Below, one piece after another: positions 6,838 to 17,148 of a DNA stretch of 64,000 nucleotides. Source of the DNA: Paraburkholderia sp. FT54. GTDB lineage: Bacteria; Pseudomonadota; Gammaproteobacteria; Burkholderiales; Burkholderiaceae. Made by a program: the position numbers and the translations under genes. The notes below the pieces were generated by a model. It saw only the letters and a list, made by a program, of their open reading frames with translations. It was not told where the DNA came from and did no database searches. How positions within the stretch are numbered: position 1 is the first letter of the stretch; each line of letters opens with the position of its first letter. The stretch is taken from contig NZ_CP134195.1 of the NCBI RefSeq assembly GCF_031585635.1, positions 2,852,001 to 2,916,000 of the forward strand, written 5' to 3'.

Positions 6838-8309
6838 CAGAGCAGCAACGTGTGCTGGATAGCCTGCAGGCAGGCCTTCAACAGCGGATCCGGCACGATA
6901 CCGAGCACCAGCACGGCCACACCGTTGAACGCGAGCAAAGCGCGCGTGCTGGTGTCGGCGAGAATGGGCGACTTGTCTTGCGGATCATCGAAATACATCA
7001 GCTTGACGATACGCAGGTAGTAGAACGCGCCGAACAGCGAGGTGATCACGGCCAGCACCGTCAGCCAGGTCAAACCGGCATTCATGGTGGCCTGCAGCAC
7101 TGCAAGCTTCGCGTAGAAGCCGACCGCGGGCGGAATGCCAGCGAGCGAGAACATCATGATCATCATCACGAACGCGAACACCGGGCTGCGTTGATTCAGA
7201 CCCTTGAAGTCCTCGAGCGTGTCCGCTTCGAAATCGCGGCGCGCCAGCAGCATGATGACGCCGAACGTGCCCAACGTCGTGATTAGATAGACGATGCTGT
7301 AGTACATGGCCGACCCGTACGCGTTGGCGGCGCCGGTGGTCTTGCGATCGACCACGCCAGCCAGCAGGCCCAGCAGCACGAAGCCCATGTTCGAGATCGC
7401 CGAGTACGCGAGCATCCGCTTGACGTTGCGTTGCACGATACCGGTGATGTTGCCGACGATCAGCGACAGCGCCGCGAGAATCACCAGCATTTCCTGCCAT
7501 TCGACCGCGAGCGGCAGCAGACCCATTACGAGAAAGCGCAAACCCCAGGCGAATGCGGCAACCTTCGGACCGCCGCCGACCATCAGCGTCATCGCCGTCG
7601 GTGCGCCTTGATACACGTCGGGCACCCACATGTGGAACGGCACCGCGCCCATCTTGAACGCAACGCCTGCCACGATGAAGATCACGCCGAACAGCAGCAC
7701 GCTCGGGTCGTAGTGGCTCGTGCCGATCGCCTTGAAGACTTCATTCAGGTCGAGCGAACCGGTCGCGCCGTACAGCATGGAGATGCCGTACAGCAGGAAG
7801 CCGGAAGCCAGCGCGCCGAGCACGTAATACTTCATGGCCGCTTCGTTCGACGGCGCTGCGTCACGGCGCAGGGCAATCGCACCGTACAGCGACAGCGACA
7901 TCAATTCCAGGCCGAGATACAGCGTCAGGAAGTTGTTGCCGGAGATCATGACGAGCTGGCCGAGCAACGAGAACATGCCCAGCAGGAAGAAATCGCCGCG
8001 GAACAGGCCGCGATCCTCGAGGTAACGTCGCGAATACACGATCGACACCGCATAGCCGAGCGTGACCACCGCTTTCATCACATTGGCGAACGAATCCACC
8101 ACGTACATGTGGCCAAAGTAGTAGCGCACTTGCGGATCGAACGCGTTCATCGCGAACCAGACGCCGGCGACCAGCGTCGAGAAGAACGCGATGAAGTACG
8201 TGGTACGGCGACCGGCCTGGCCGACGAACGTGTCGTTGAGCCACGCGACGACAACGGCGAGCATCACCAGTGCGTCGGGCAACAGAGCAGTCATAGGGGC
8301 GTTTTGCAT
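6837..8309 (-). CDS. nuoN: NADH-quinone oxidoreductase subunit N
   Basis: 490 residues, antiporter-like proton-pumping membrane subunit of complex I with about 14 hydrophobic helices. Conserved segments include AMKYYVLGALASGFLLYG, FKMGAVPFHMWVPDVYQGAP and KRMLAYSAISNMGF, holding the buried Lys and Glu residues of the proton path. Start at 8309 is chosen from GGAGGAA upstream and from the family N-terminus (MQNAPMTALLPDALV); ATG at 8294 is an alternative. It lies 25 bp after nuoM and ends inside the DUF2818 start. Confidence 0.96.
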   Translation of the reverse strand: MQNAPMTALLPDALVMLAVVVAWLNDTFVGQAGRRTTYFIAFFSTLVAGVWFAMNAFDPQVRYYFGHMYVVDSFANVMKAVVTLGYAVSIVYSRRYLEDRGLFRGDFFLLGMFSLLGQLVMISGNNFLTLYLGLELMSLSLYGAIALRRDAAPSNEAAMKYYVLGALASGFLLYGISMLYGATGSLDLNEVFKAIGTSHYDPSVLLFGVIFIVAGVAFKMGAVPFHMWVPDVYQGAPTAMTLMVGGGPKVAAFAWGLRFLVMGLLPLAVEWQEMLVILAALSLIVGNITGIVQRNVKRMLAYSAISNMGFVLLGLLAGVVDRKTTGAANAYGSAMYYSIVYLITTLGTFGVIMLLARRDFEADTLEDFKGLNQRSPVFAFVMMIMMFSLAGIPPAVGFYAKLAVLQATMNAGLTWLTVLAVITSLFGAFYYLRIVKLMYFDDPQDKSPILADTSTRALLAFNGVAVLVLGIVPDPLLKACLQAIQHTLLL

Positions 8310-8334
8310 GGTCTTTAAATTCCTCCGCTCTGCG

Positions 8335-9825
8335 TTACTGAGGCAACGGCAGCTTTGACTGCGCAACGTGGGCGAGGAGGTTTTCCACGGATACGTGCAT
8401 CACATCGGTAAAGGGCTTTGGATACAGGCCCATGAACAGCGTCAGTGCGGCGAGCACTGCCAGCATGAAAAATTCGCGACGGTTGATGTCGACGAGGCTT
8501 TTCACGTGATCGTTGGCGATCGGGCCGAAGTACACGCGCTTATACATCCACAGCGTGTAGGCCGCGCCAAGGATCAGCGTGACGGCCGCACCGCCCGCGA
8601 TCCAGAAGTTGTACTGGACAGAAGCCAGAATCACCATGAACTCGCCGACGAAACCCGAGGTACCCGGCAAGCCGCAATTGGCCATAGAGAACAGCATCAC
8701 GAACGCGGCGAACTTCGGCATCACGTTGACGACGCCGCCGTAATCGGCGATCTGACGCGAATGCATACGGTCGTACAGCACGCCGATGCTCAGGAACATC
8801 GCACCCGACACGAAGCCATGCGAGATCATCTGCACGATCGCGCCTTCGACGCCGAGCTGGTTGAAAATGAAGAAGCCGAGCGTCACGAAACCCATGTGAG
8901 CGATCGATGAATACGCGACCAGCTTCTTCATGTCGGCCTGCACCATCGCAACCAGGCCAATGTAGATCACCGCGATCAGCGACAGCGTGATGACGACCGG
9001 CGCCAGAAAGTGGCTCGCGTCCGGCGTGATCGGCAAGGAGAAGCGCAGGAAACCGTATGCGCCCAGCTTCAGCATGATCGCGGCCAGCACGACCGAGCCG
9101 CCGGTCGGCGCTTCAACGTGAGCGTCAGGCAACCACGTGTGAACCGGCCACATCGGCACCTTCACGGCGAAGGCCATGAAGAATGCTATGAATAGCAGCA
9201 CCTGAGGCGTCATGGCGATCTGCGCATGCTGCCAGGTGGCGAGGTCGAACGTGCCGGTCTGGATGTACAGGTACAGCAACGCGACCAGCATCAGCAGCGA
9301 GCCCATCAGCGTGTACAGGAAGAACTTGAACGCCGCATACACGCGGTTCGCCCCACCCCACACGCCGATGATGATGTACATCGGAATCAGCGTCGCTTCG
9401 AAGAACACGTAGAACAGCATGCCGTCGGCCGCGCTGAACACACCGACCATGATGCCCGACAGGATCAGGAAAGCGGCGAGGTACTGGCCGACGTTCTTCG
9501 TGATCACTTCCCACGCGGAGATCACGACGATCACCGTAATCAATGCAGTCAACACGACGAACCACATGGAGATGCCGTCGACACCCAGGTGATACGTGAT
9601 GTTGAAGCGCTCGATCCAGTTCGCCTTTTCGACGAACTGCAGATCGGCGGTGCTCGAATCAAAACCGGTAATCAGCGGGATCGTCACGAGGAAGCTGACG
9701 ACCGAGCCGATCAGCGCAATCCAGCGCGCGGGAGCCGGGTTCCGGTCGGAACCGATAGCCAGGACCAGGAGACCGACGAGGATCGGTAACCAGATCGCAA
9801 TACTGAGAATCGGATAAGCGTGCAT
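8335..9825 (-). CDS. nuoM: NADH-quinone oxidoreductase subunit M
   Basis: 496 residues, polytopic antiporter-like subunit of complex I. Recognisable by GVDGISMWFVVLTALI, FFEATLIPMYIIIGVWGG and FAVKVPMWPVHTWLPDAHVEAP, which contain the conserved helix-5 Glu and helix-7 Lys of the proton channel. Full family length; 14 bp after nuoL. Confidence 0.97.
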   Translation of the reverse strand: MHAYPILSIAIWLPILVGLLVLAIGSDRNPAPARWIALIGSVVSFLVTIPLITGFDSSTADLQFVEKANWIERFNITYHLGVDGISMWFVVLTALITVIVVISAWEVITKNVGQYLAAFLILSGIMVGVFSAADGMLFYVFFEATLIPMYIIIGVWGGANRVYAAFKFFLYTLMGSLLMLVALLYLYIQTGTFDLATWQHAQIAMTPQVLLFIAFFMAFAVKVPMWPVHTWLPDAHVEAPTGGSVVLAAIMLKLGAYGFLRFSLPITPDASHFLAPVVITLSLIAVIYIGLVAMVQADMKKLVAYSSIAHMGFVTLGFFIFNQLGVEGAIVQMISHGFVSGAMFLSIGVLYDRMHSRQIADYGGVVNVMPKFAAFVMLFSMANCGLPGTSGFVGEFMVILASVQYNFWIAGGAAVTLILGAAYTLWMYKRVYFGPIANDHVKSLVDINRREFFMLAVLAALTLFMGLYPKPFTDVMHVSVENLLAHVAQSKLPLPQ

Positions 9826-9839
9826 TAGTGTCCCTCGCC

Positions 9840-11906
9840 TTATTTGCCGCCGAGCGTTACAAACAGGGTCAGGAGCCCCAGCATGCCGATAATCATGGCG
9901 AACGCGTAGTGGTAGATGTAGCCGGATTGGAGGAAGCGGATCACGCCGGCGAACCAGCCGATAAAGCGTGCACTGCCGTTGACGATGCCGTCGATCACCA
10001 CGACGTCGCCTTCCTTCCAGAGACCACGGCCAATTGCCACTGCGCCCCGCGCAAACACGACTTCGTTGATCTTGTCCATGTAGTACTTGTTATCGAGCAA
10101 CGTGTAGATCGGACCGAACGCGCGCTTGACGACAGCCGGCAGATCGGGGCGAACCAGATACAGGAACCACGCGACCACCACACCCGCGAGCGCCAGCCAC
10201 ACCGGCAGGCCTGCAACGGAGTGCAGCCCCATCGCCGCCCAGCCATGGAACTCGTCAGCCATCTCATGCAGCGCCGGATGGTTTTCGCCGATGAAGATCA
10301 CCTTGTCGAACGCCACGCCGTGCTGGAAGAAGTCGCCGAACAGCATCGGACCGATTGCGATCGCACCGATGACCACCGACGGGATCGCCAGCAGCACCAG
10401 CGGCACCCACACTACCCACGGCGTTTCATGCGGCTCATGAGCGTGGTCGTCGTGACCATGGCCGTGGCCGTGCGCGTCGTGGCCGTCATGCGCGTGCGCC
10501 GCGGCTTCGATGCCCATTGGCGATTCCGGATGCTTCGGATCGCGGAAGCGCTCCTTGCCGTGGAACACCATGAAGTACATACGGAACGAATAGAGCGCAG
10601 TGACGAACACGCTCGCCACCACAGCGAAGTAAGCGAAACCCGAACCCGGCAGATGCGACAGCTTCACCGCGTCGATGATCGAGTCTTTTGAATAGAAGCC
10701 CGAGAAGAACGGCGTTCCGATCAGCGCCAGCGAACCGACCAGCGACGTGATCCACGTAATCGGCATGTACTTGCGCAGGCCGCCCATGTTGCGCATGTCC
10801 TGATCGTGGTGCATGCCGATGATCACCGAACCCGCGCCGAGGAACAGCAGCGCTTTGAAGAACGCGTGCGTCATCAGGTGGAATATGGCGACCGGGTACG
10901 CCGACACGCCGAGTGCGACCGTCATGTAACCGAGCTGCGACAGCGTCGAGTAGGCGACCACGCGCTTGATGTCGTTCTGCACGATCCCGAGGAAGCCCAT
11001 GAACAACGCCGTAATCGCGCCGATCACCGTCACGAACGACAAGGCGCTTTCCGACAGTTCGAACAGCGGCGACATGCGCGCGACCATGAAGATACCAGCC
11101 GTCACCATGGTTGCCGCGTGAATCAGTGCGGAGATCGGCGTCGGGCCTTCCATCGAATCCGGCAGCCAGACATGCAGCGGGAACTGCGCCGACTTACCCA
11201 TTGCGCCGATGAAGAGGCAAATGCAGGCGGCCGTCAACAGACCCCAGTCCGTGCCGGGGAAAGTCAACGCCGCCAGTTCGGTGCGCTTCGCGAACACGTC
11301 GCCGTAGTTCATCGAACCGGCGAACGCGAACAGCAGGCCGATACCCAGCAGGAAGCCGAAGTCGCCGATACGATTCACGATAAACGCCTTCATGTTGGCG
11401 TAAATCGCACTCTCGCGAGTGAAGTAGAAACCGATCAGCAGGTACGACACCAGACCCACCGCTTCCCAGCCGAAGAACAGTTGCAGGAAGTTGTTGCTCA
11501 TCACGAGCATCAGCATCGAGAACGTGAACAGCGCGATGTACGAGAAGAAGCGCTGGTAGCCGTCGTCGTCGGCCATGTAGCCGATCGTGTAGATGTGCAC
11601 CATCAGCGACACGAAGGTCACCACGCACATCATCATCGCCGTCAGCGAGTCGACCAGGAAGCCGACTTCGAACTTCGTCTTGCCGATCGCCATCCATTCG
11701 TAGACGGTGGCGTTGAAACTCGCGCCGTCCATCACCTGGAAGAAGACGATGACAGAGAGGACGAAGGCAATCGCGACGCCGAGGATCGTGACCGAGTGCG
11801 CCCCGGCTCGCCCTACCGCCTTCCCGAACAGACCTGCAATCAGGGAACCGGCCAGCGGTGCCAGCGGGATCGCCAGCAGCAGGTTTTCATTGAGTATCGT
11901 GGACAT
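9840..11906 (-). CDS. nuoL: NADH-quinone oxidoreductase subunit L
   Basis: 688 residues, the largest proton-pumping membrane subunit, with the amphipathic lateral helix at the C-terminus. Motifs FFGWEAVGLVSYLLIGFY, GAMGKSAQFPLHVWLPDSME and KRVVAYSTLSQLGYMT are diagnostic. Unusual feature: a His-rich insert at roughly residues 468-494 (AHAHDGHDAHGHGHGHDDHA) in the loop before the late membrane helices. Lies 17 bp downstream of nuoK. Confidence 0.97.
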   Translation of the reverse strand: MSTILNENLLLAIPLAPLAGSLIAGLFGKAVGRAGAHSVTILGVAIAFVLSVIVFFQVMDGASFNATVYEWMAIGKTKFEVGFLVDSLTAMMMCVVTFVSLMVHIYTIGYMADDDGYQRFFSYIALFTFSMLMLVMSNNFLQLFFGWEAVGLVSYLLIGFYFTRESAIYANMKAFIVNRIGDFGFLLGIGLLFAFAGSMNYGDVFAKRTELAALTFPGTDWGLLTAACICLFIGAMGKSAQFPLHVWLPDSMEGPTPISALIHAATMVTAGIFMVARMSPLFELSESALSFVTVIGAITALFMGFLGIVQNDIKRVVAYSTLSQLGYMTVALGVSAYPVAIFHLMTHAFFKALLFLGAGSVIIGMHHDQDMRNMGGLRKYMPITWITSLVGSLALIGTPFFSGFYSKDSIIDAVKLSHLPGSGFAYFAVVASVFVTALYSFRMYFMVFHGKERFRDPKHPESPMGIEAAAHAHDGHDAHGHGHGHDDHAHEPHETPWVVWVPLVLLAIPSVVIGAIAIGPMLFGDFFQHGVAFDKVIFIGENHPALHEMADEFHGWAAMGLHSVAGLPVWLALAGVVVAWFLYLVRPDLPAVVKRAFGPIYTLLDNKYYMDKINEVVFARGAVAIGRGLWKEGDVVVIDGIVNGSARFIGWFAGVIRFLQSGYIYHYAFAMIIGMLGLLTLFVTLGGK

Positions 11907-11923
11907 AACCGCTTTTCCTGAAA

Positions 11924-12229
11924 TTAACCTTTGAGCTGATCGAGATCCTCGACATTGATCGTGTCGAGGCTACGGAACAGGGTCACCAGAATCGCGAGGC
12001 CGATTGCCGCTTCCGCTGCTGCAACTGTCAGCACGAAGAAGACGAAGATCTGGCCGTGCACGTCACCGAGGTAATGCGAGAACGCGACGAAATTGGTGTT
12101 CACCGCGAGCAGCATCAGTTCGATCGCCATCAGGATGATGATGACGTTGCGACGGTTCAGGAAAATGCCGACGATGCTGATCGCAAACAGGATCGCGCCG
12201 AGGACAAGGTAATGGGCAAGGGTCAACAT
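11924..12229 (-). CDS. nuoK: NADH-quinone oxidoreductase subunit K
   Basis: 101 residues, three transmembrane helices, with the two buried glutamates of the proton path in [11 protein letters not shown] and [12 protein letters not shown]. Exact family length. Located between nuoJ and nuoL with short gaps. Confidence 0.97.
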
Positions 12230-12249
12230 GATTTCTATCTCCTGTCCGC

Positions 12250-12939
12250 TCAGCTGTTCTTAGCCGGTGCCGAGTCGGCCGCTGCTGCTGCCGCTGCTGC
12301 GGCTTCTTCTGCCGCGACGGTTGCCGCGGTCTTTTCCGATGCCATCTTCACGACACGCACACGGTCCTGGGCTCGCACCTTGACCTGCTCGCTGACGTTC
12401 TGACGTTTGCTGTCTTTCTTGTGGCTCGTGGTCAGCGCAACCGCAGCGATGATCGCCACCAGCAGCACCAGACCGGCCACTTCGAACGCGAAGATGTAGT
12501 CGGTGTAGATCACCTTGCCGATGAGGCGCGTGTTCGACCAGTCGCCCATGCCATTCGCGGCGGCCGTGGTGTCGCGCAGCGCCGTGGCGGTCGCGCCGTA
12601 ACCGTGCCAGAGGATCAGCGCGGTTTCGATCACGATGATCGCGCCCACCAGGGTGGCCATTGGCACGAAGCGTTTGAAGTCTTTGCGCAGCACGTCGACG
12701 TTGATGTCCAGCATCATCACGACGAACAGGAACAACACCATCACCGCGCCGACGTAGACCAGCACCAGCAGGATCGCGAGGAACTCGGCCTGCAGCAGCA
12801 TCCAGATCGCGGCTGCGTTGAAGAACGCCAGCACCAGAAACAGTGCGGACGACACCGGGTTGCGCGAGGTGATCACCTTCAGCCCTGAAACCACCAGGAG
12901 CAGCGCGAAGATGTAGAACAGTACGGTCGTAAATTCCAT
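12250..12939 (-). CDS. nuoJ: NADH-quinone oxidoreductase subunit J
   Basis: 229 residues. Five membrane helices in the first 170 residues ([37 protein letters not shown] contains the pi-bulge helix of NuoJ). The C-terminal tail after the last helix is charged and then Ala-rich ([20 protein letters not shown]), longer than in E. coli (184 aa) and low-complexity. A 194-bp gap separates it from nuoI upstream, the largest gap inside the nuo cluster. Confidence 0.95.
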
Positions 12940-13133
12940 GATTACCGGTTCATCGTTAGGCCATCGTCAGGCATTGTTCTTCGGCACCCGCGGCTGGCAT
13001 ACAACTGGCATACCGCCAGAACAGTCGCACAGGTGCGCCGTGCCGCGGCGTTCAGGCCGCGGCGCCCGGCCCGACAACAGGCCGTGATTGCTGCATTTAC
13101 TGCCGCATTGACTACTTTATTAACTAAAGCGCT
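12940..13133. other. Gap inside the nuo operon with a perfect hairpin
   Basis: Between nuoI and nuoJ. GCCGCGGC (13042-13049) and GCCGCGGC (13056-13063) form an 8-bp stem with a 6-base loop. There is no U-run, so it may be an mRNA processing or stability element rather than a terminator. No gene is seen. Confidence 0.4.
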
Positions 13134-13622
13134 TCAACGATACGGTGCGTCGGCTGCCTTGTTCGCCGCGATCTCCGCTTCATAGCGATCGCCCACGGCC
13201 AGCAGCATGTCTTTCGTGAAGTACAGGTCGCCACGCTTCTCGCCGTGATACTCGAGAATGTGCGTTTCGACGATCGAATCGACCGGGCAGCTCTCTTCGC
13301 AGAAACCGCAGAAGATGCACTTGGTCAGGTCGATGTCGTAACGCGTGGTGCGGCGGGTGTTGTCCGCGCGCGTTTCCGACTCAATCGTAATGGCGAGCGC
13401 CGGGCACACCGCTTCGCACAGCTTGCAGGCGATGCAGCGCTCTTCGCCGTTTTCATAGCGGCGCAATGCGTGCAGGCCGCGGAAACGCGGGGAGATCGGG
13501 GTCTTCTCTTCCGGGAATTGCACGGTCACCTTGCGCTGGAACGTGTAACGTCCGGTCAGCGCGAGGCCTTTGAGCAACTCCGTGAGAAAGAAGGTCTTGA
13601 AAAAATTTTGGATTGCGGTCAT
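13134..13622 (-). CDS. nuoI: NADH-quinone oxidoreductase subunit I
   Basis: 162 residues, ferredoxin-like subunit holding clusters N6a and N6b. Both 4Fe-4S motifs are intact: [12 protein letters not shown] and [12 protein letters not shown]. The N-terminal amphipathic helices ([16 protein letters not shown]) dock the protein on the membrane arm. 15 bp downstream of nuoH. Confidence 0.97.
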   Translation of the reverse strand: MTAIQNFFKTFFLTELLKGLALTGRYTFQRKVTVQFPEEKTPISPRFRGLHALRRYENGEERCIACKLCEAVCPALAITIESETRADNTRRTTRYDIDLTKCIFCGFCEESCPVDSIVETHILEYHGEKRGDLYFTKDMLLAVGDRYEAEIAANKAADAPYR

Positions 13623-13637
13623 GGGTTCATCCGCCCT

Positions 13638-14702
13638 TTAATTCCAGATGTTCAACGGCGACATGATCCAGAAACCGACCACCACCAGCCACACCACGCA
13701 GACCGGAATGAAGATCTTCCAGCCCAGACGCATGATCTGGTCATAGCGATAGCGCGGGAATGTGGCACGCGCCCAGATGAACACCGACAACAGCAGGAAA
13801 ACCTTGGCGACGAGCCATACGATGCCCGGGACGAACGACAGGAAGCCGAACGGTGCGCTCCAGCCGCCGAGGAACAGTGTTGCAGCCAATGCCGAGATCA
13901 CGATCATGTTGATGTACTCGGCGAGGAAGAACAGCGCGAACGCCATACCCGAGTAATCGATCATGTGGCCCGCGACGATTTCCGACTCCCCTTCCACCAC
14001 GTCGAACGGGTGACGGTTCGTTTCGGCGATGCCCGAGATGAAGTACACGACGAACATCGGCAGCAGCGGAAGCCAGTTCCACGACAGGAAGTTCAAACCG
14101 TGCGACGCGAAGAAGCCGTGTTCCTGCGAACTGACGATGCCCGACAGGTTCAGCGTGCCGGCCGTCATCAGCACGACGACGAGCGCGAAGCCCATCGAGA
14201 TTTCGTACGACACCATCTGTGCCGCGGCGCGCATGGCGCCAAGGAACGCGTACTTCGAGTTCGACGCCCAGCCCGCCAGAATCACGCCGTACACGCCGAC
14301 TGACGAAATCGCCATCGCATACAGCAGACCCGCGTTGATGTCACCGAGCACCGCGCCCGCCTGGAACGGAATCACCGCCCAGACCGCGAAAGCCGGCACC
14401 ACCACCATGATCGGCGCGATCATGTAGATCCAGCGGCTCGCCTGCGCCGGCTGAATCACTTCTTTCAGCAACAGCTTCAGCACGTCGGCGATCGGCTGCA
14501 GCAGACCTGCGGGGCCGACGCGGTTCGGGCCGAGACGCACGTGCATCCAGCCGATCAGCTTACGCTCCCACAGAATCAGGTAAGCCACGCACAGCAGGAT
14601 CACGACGGCCACCACCAGGATGCGCACCAGTGCCCACACCGTGGGCCATGCCACACCGAGAAGCTGGGTGCCGCCCGAGTTGATCGTATCGAACAAGCTC
14701 AT
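13638..14702 (-). CDS. nuoH: NADH-quinone oxidoreductase subunit H
   Basis: 354 residues, eight-helix subunit at the quinone-binding junction. Signatures: [41 protein letters not shown], and [21 protein letters not shown], the acidic quinone-pathway loop. Start is the base after the nuoG stop codon. Confidence 0.97.
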   Translation of the reverse strand: MSLFDTINSGGTQLLGVAWPTVWALVRILVVAVVILLCVAYLILWERKLIGWMHVRLGPNRVGPAGLLQPIADVLKLLLKEVIQPAQASRWIYMIAPIMVVVPAFAVWAVIPFQAGAVLGDINAGLLYAMAISSVGVYGVILAGWASNSKYAFLGAMRAAAQMVSYEISMGFALVVVLMTAGTLNLSGIVSSQEHGFFASHGLNFLSWNWLPLLPMFVVYFISGIAETNRHPFDVVEGESEIVAGHMIDYSGMAFALFFLAEYINMIVISALAATLFLGGWSAPFGFLSFVPGIVWLVAKVFLLLSVFIWARATFPRYRYDQIMRLGWKIFIPVCVVWLVVVGFWIMSPLNIWN

Positions 14703-17036
14703 TTACGCCTTCTCCACCAGCAGTTCACCGAACAGGCTGCCCAGCGCTGCACCGGCAGGCGTAGCCGCCGATACGCGGACGACCGTCTCCGCAAGATTTG
14801 TGTCGCGCACGGCCGGCAACTGCACCGATTGCTCGCCCTGACGCACGCGCACCGCGTCGCCTTCCTTCAAACCCAGTTTGTCGAACAACGCAGCCGGCAG
14901 ACCGACCGAGTTCGCTGCACGTGCCGCCGCGGTCAGATGCAGCGACTCGGCGCGACGCACCAGCGCGTCGGCGTGATAGATCGGCACGTTCGCAATACGC
15001 TCGAACTTGCCTTCCGCCGCTTTGACCGCCTTACCGCGCGTAACCGTAACGCCCGTCTTGTTCGACAGACGCGAGTTCAGTTCGCCGTCGCCGAGGGCGG
15101 CCGTGCGCACTTCTTCCGACGTGTCGAATTCGAAACCGGGGACGCCCAGCAGGCTACCGAGCACGCGCAATACCTTCCATGCCGGACGCGTATCGCCGAG
15201 CGGACGCACGACGCCGTTGAACGTCTGCACCGTACCTTCGGCGTTGACGAACGTACCGGCCGTTTCCGTGAACGGAGCGATCGGCAGCAGCACGTCGGCG
15301 TATTCCGCGCCGGTCTGGAACGGCGAGAGCACGACAACCATTTCAGCCTGCTTCAGCGCGGCCAGAGCCTGCGCCGGATTGGCCGTGTCGAACTCCGGTT
15401 CGACATTCAGAAGCACATAACCCTTGCGCGGCTGCTCGAACACTTCGCGAGCGTTCAGACCGCCCTCGCCCGGCAACGCGTTCACGAGATGCGCGCCGAC
15501 CGTGTTGGCCGCTTCCGTGAGGAAGCCCAGCGTCGCGCCGGTCGCGTCCGCGATCCATTGCGCCGCGGCGTGAATGATGGCGAAGTCCGGATGACGGACC
15601 GCGCTGTTGCCCAGCAACACGAGGCGGCGTTCGCCCGTGGCGAGCGATTTCGCGATTCGCTTGTTCACATCCGTGGGCTGCGTGCCGGCGAAAGCTTCCG
15701 GCAGCGCCACGCCGTTGGCTTCCGACACCGCCCCGGCGATACCCGCCAGCGCGTCGAGCCAGGCCGACGGCGCCGCCACCACGCGCTCCGCTTGCGGAAT
15801 CAGCGCGTCGTCATTGGTGGCCTGCACGAGTGTGAGCTTCGCGCCGCCCTTCGCGGCTTGACGCAGACGCGCGGCGAACAGCGGATGATCGCGGCGCAGA
15901 TCCGAACCGATCACCAGTGCGGCGTCGACGTTCGACAGATCGGCGATAGCGGTGCCGAGCCACGGCGTACCGTTGAGCGCCGCGGAGAAATCCGACTGAC
16001 GCAGACGGAAGTCGACGTTAGGCGTGCCGACTGCTTGCGCCAATTGTTTCAACAGGAACAGTTCTTCAACCGTGCTGTGCGCGCTGCCAAGCGCGGCCAG
16101 CGCGTTCGCGCCATGGTCGCTCTTGATGCCCTTCAAACCCTTCACCACATATTCGAGCGCGGTCTGCCAGTCGGCCTCGACCCACTTGCCGCCTTGCTTG
16201 AGCATCGGCTGAGTCAGACGCTCGGGGCTGTTCAGGCCTTCGTACGAGAAGCGGTCCTTGTCCGAAATCCAGCATTCGTTGATGGATTCGTTTTCGAACG
16301 GCAGAACACGCATCACGCGATTGTTCTTCACTTGCACCACGAGGTTCGCGCCGACGGAATCGTGCGGGCTCACCGACTTGCGGCGCGACAGTTCCCACGT
16401 GCGGGCGCTGTAACGGAACGGCTTGCTGGTCAGCGCGCCGACCGGGCACAGATCGATCATGTTGCCCGACAGTTCGGAATCCACCGTCTTGCCGACGAAC
16501 GACGTGATTTCCGAATGCTCGCCGCGCCCCAGCATGCCGAGTTCCATCACGCCGGCCACTTCCTGGCCAAAACGGACGCAACGCGTGCAGTGGATGCAAC
16601 GCGACATTTCTTCCATGGAGATCAGCGGGCCGACGTTCTTGTGGAACACCACGCGCTTTTCTTCGCTATAGCGCGAGGCCGACTTGCCGTAGCCCACGGC
16701 CAGATCCTGCAACTGGCACTCACCGCCCTGGTCGCAGATCGGGCAATCCAGCGGGTGGTTGATCAGCAGGAATTCCATCACGGCTTGCTGGCCCTTCACC
16801 GCCTTGTCCGACTTGGTGCGCACGATCATGCCGGCCGATACCGGCGTGGCGCATGCGGGCACGGCTTTCGGCATCTTTTCGACGTCAACCAGACACATCC
16901 GGCAGTTGGCCGCAATCGACAGCTTCTTGTGATAGCAGAAGTGAGGAATGTACGTGTCGACCTTATGCGCAGCCTGGATCACCATGCTGCCCTCGGGCAC
17001 CTCAACTTTCTTGCCGTCTATTTCAAGTTCAACCAT
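14703..17036 (-). CDS. nuoG: NADH-quinone oxidoreductase subunit G
   Basis: 777 residues. N-terminal 2Fe-2S domain (CYHKKLSIAANCRMC ... C), then the His-Cys3 ligand set HPLDCPICDQGGEC for cluster N5, then CIHCTRCVRF with a later Cys for N4, then a molybdopterin-oxidoreductase-like domain that carries no cofactor in this family. Start at ATG 17036 is preferred over an in-frame TTG at 17045 because AGGAAG is well spaced only for the ATG. Directly abuts nuoH. Confidence 0.96.
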   Translation of the reverse strand: MVELEIDGKKVEVPEGSMVIQAAHKVDTYIPHFCYHKKLSIAANCRMCLVDVEKMPKAVPACATPVSAGMIVRTKSDKAVKGQQAVMEFLLINHPLDCPICDQGGECQLQDLAVGYGKSASRYSEEKRVVFHKNVGPLISMEEMSRCIHCTRCVRFGQEVAGVMELGMLGRGEHSEITSFVGKTVDSELSGNMIDLCPVGALTSKPFRYSARTWELSRRKSVSPHDSVGANLVVQVKNNRVMRVLPFENESINECWISDKDRFSYEGLNSPERLTQPMLKQGGKWVEADWQTALEYVVKGLKGIKSDHGANALAALGSAHSTVEELFLLKQLAQAVGTPNVDFRLRQSDFSAALNGTPWLGTAIADLSNVDAALVIGSDLRRDHPLFAARLRQAAKGGAKLTLVQATNDDALIPQAERVVAAPSAWLDALAGIAGAVSEANGVALPEAFAGTQPTDVNKRIAKSLATGERRLVLLGNSAVRHPDFAIIHAAAQWIADATGATLGFLTEAANTVGAHLVNALPGEGGLNAREVFEQPRKGYVLLNVEPEFDTANPAQALAALKQAEMVVVLSPFQTGAEYADVLLPIAPFTETAGTFVNAEGTVQTFNGVVRPLGDTRPAWKVLRVLGSLLGVPGFEFDTSEEVRTAALGDGELNSRLSNKTGVTVTRGKAVKAAEGKFERIANVPIYHADALVRRAESLHLTAAARAANSVGLPAALFDKLGLKEGDAVRVRQGEQSVQLPAVRDTNLAETVVRVSAATPAGAALGSLFGELLVEKA

Positions 17037-17148
17037 GATGGCCAATCTTCCTTAACCTGTTACCGCTCAATCGTTCGCCTGTTCATCGACTGCTTTCAGG
17101 CGATGAACCCCGCGGATGGCATGTTCTTCTGCGTGCTTATCTGCTGAC

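Noticed and set aside
12250..12340. Ala-repeat tail of NuoJ as a frameshift artefact
   Set aside because: The frame stays open with normal codon use and ends in a proper stop before nuoK; low-complexity tails are common in this family.
13042..13063. Hairpin in the nuoI-nuoJ gap as a terminator
   Set aside because: No T-run follows on the minus strand, and stopping transcription inside the nuo operon would be unlikely.
14541..17147. Very long open frame on plus opposite nuoG (over 860 codons)
   Set aside because: Arg/His/Gln-rich product with no family resemblance; shadow of nuoG in high-GC DNA. The same applies to long frames opposite pnp (24753-26933), kdpD (53348-56101), kdpB (57136-58956) and kdpA (58980-60902).
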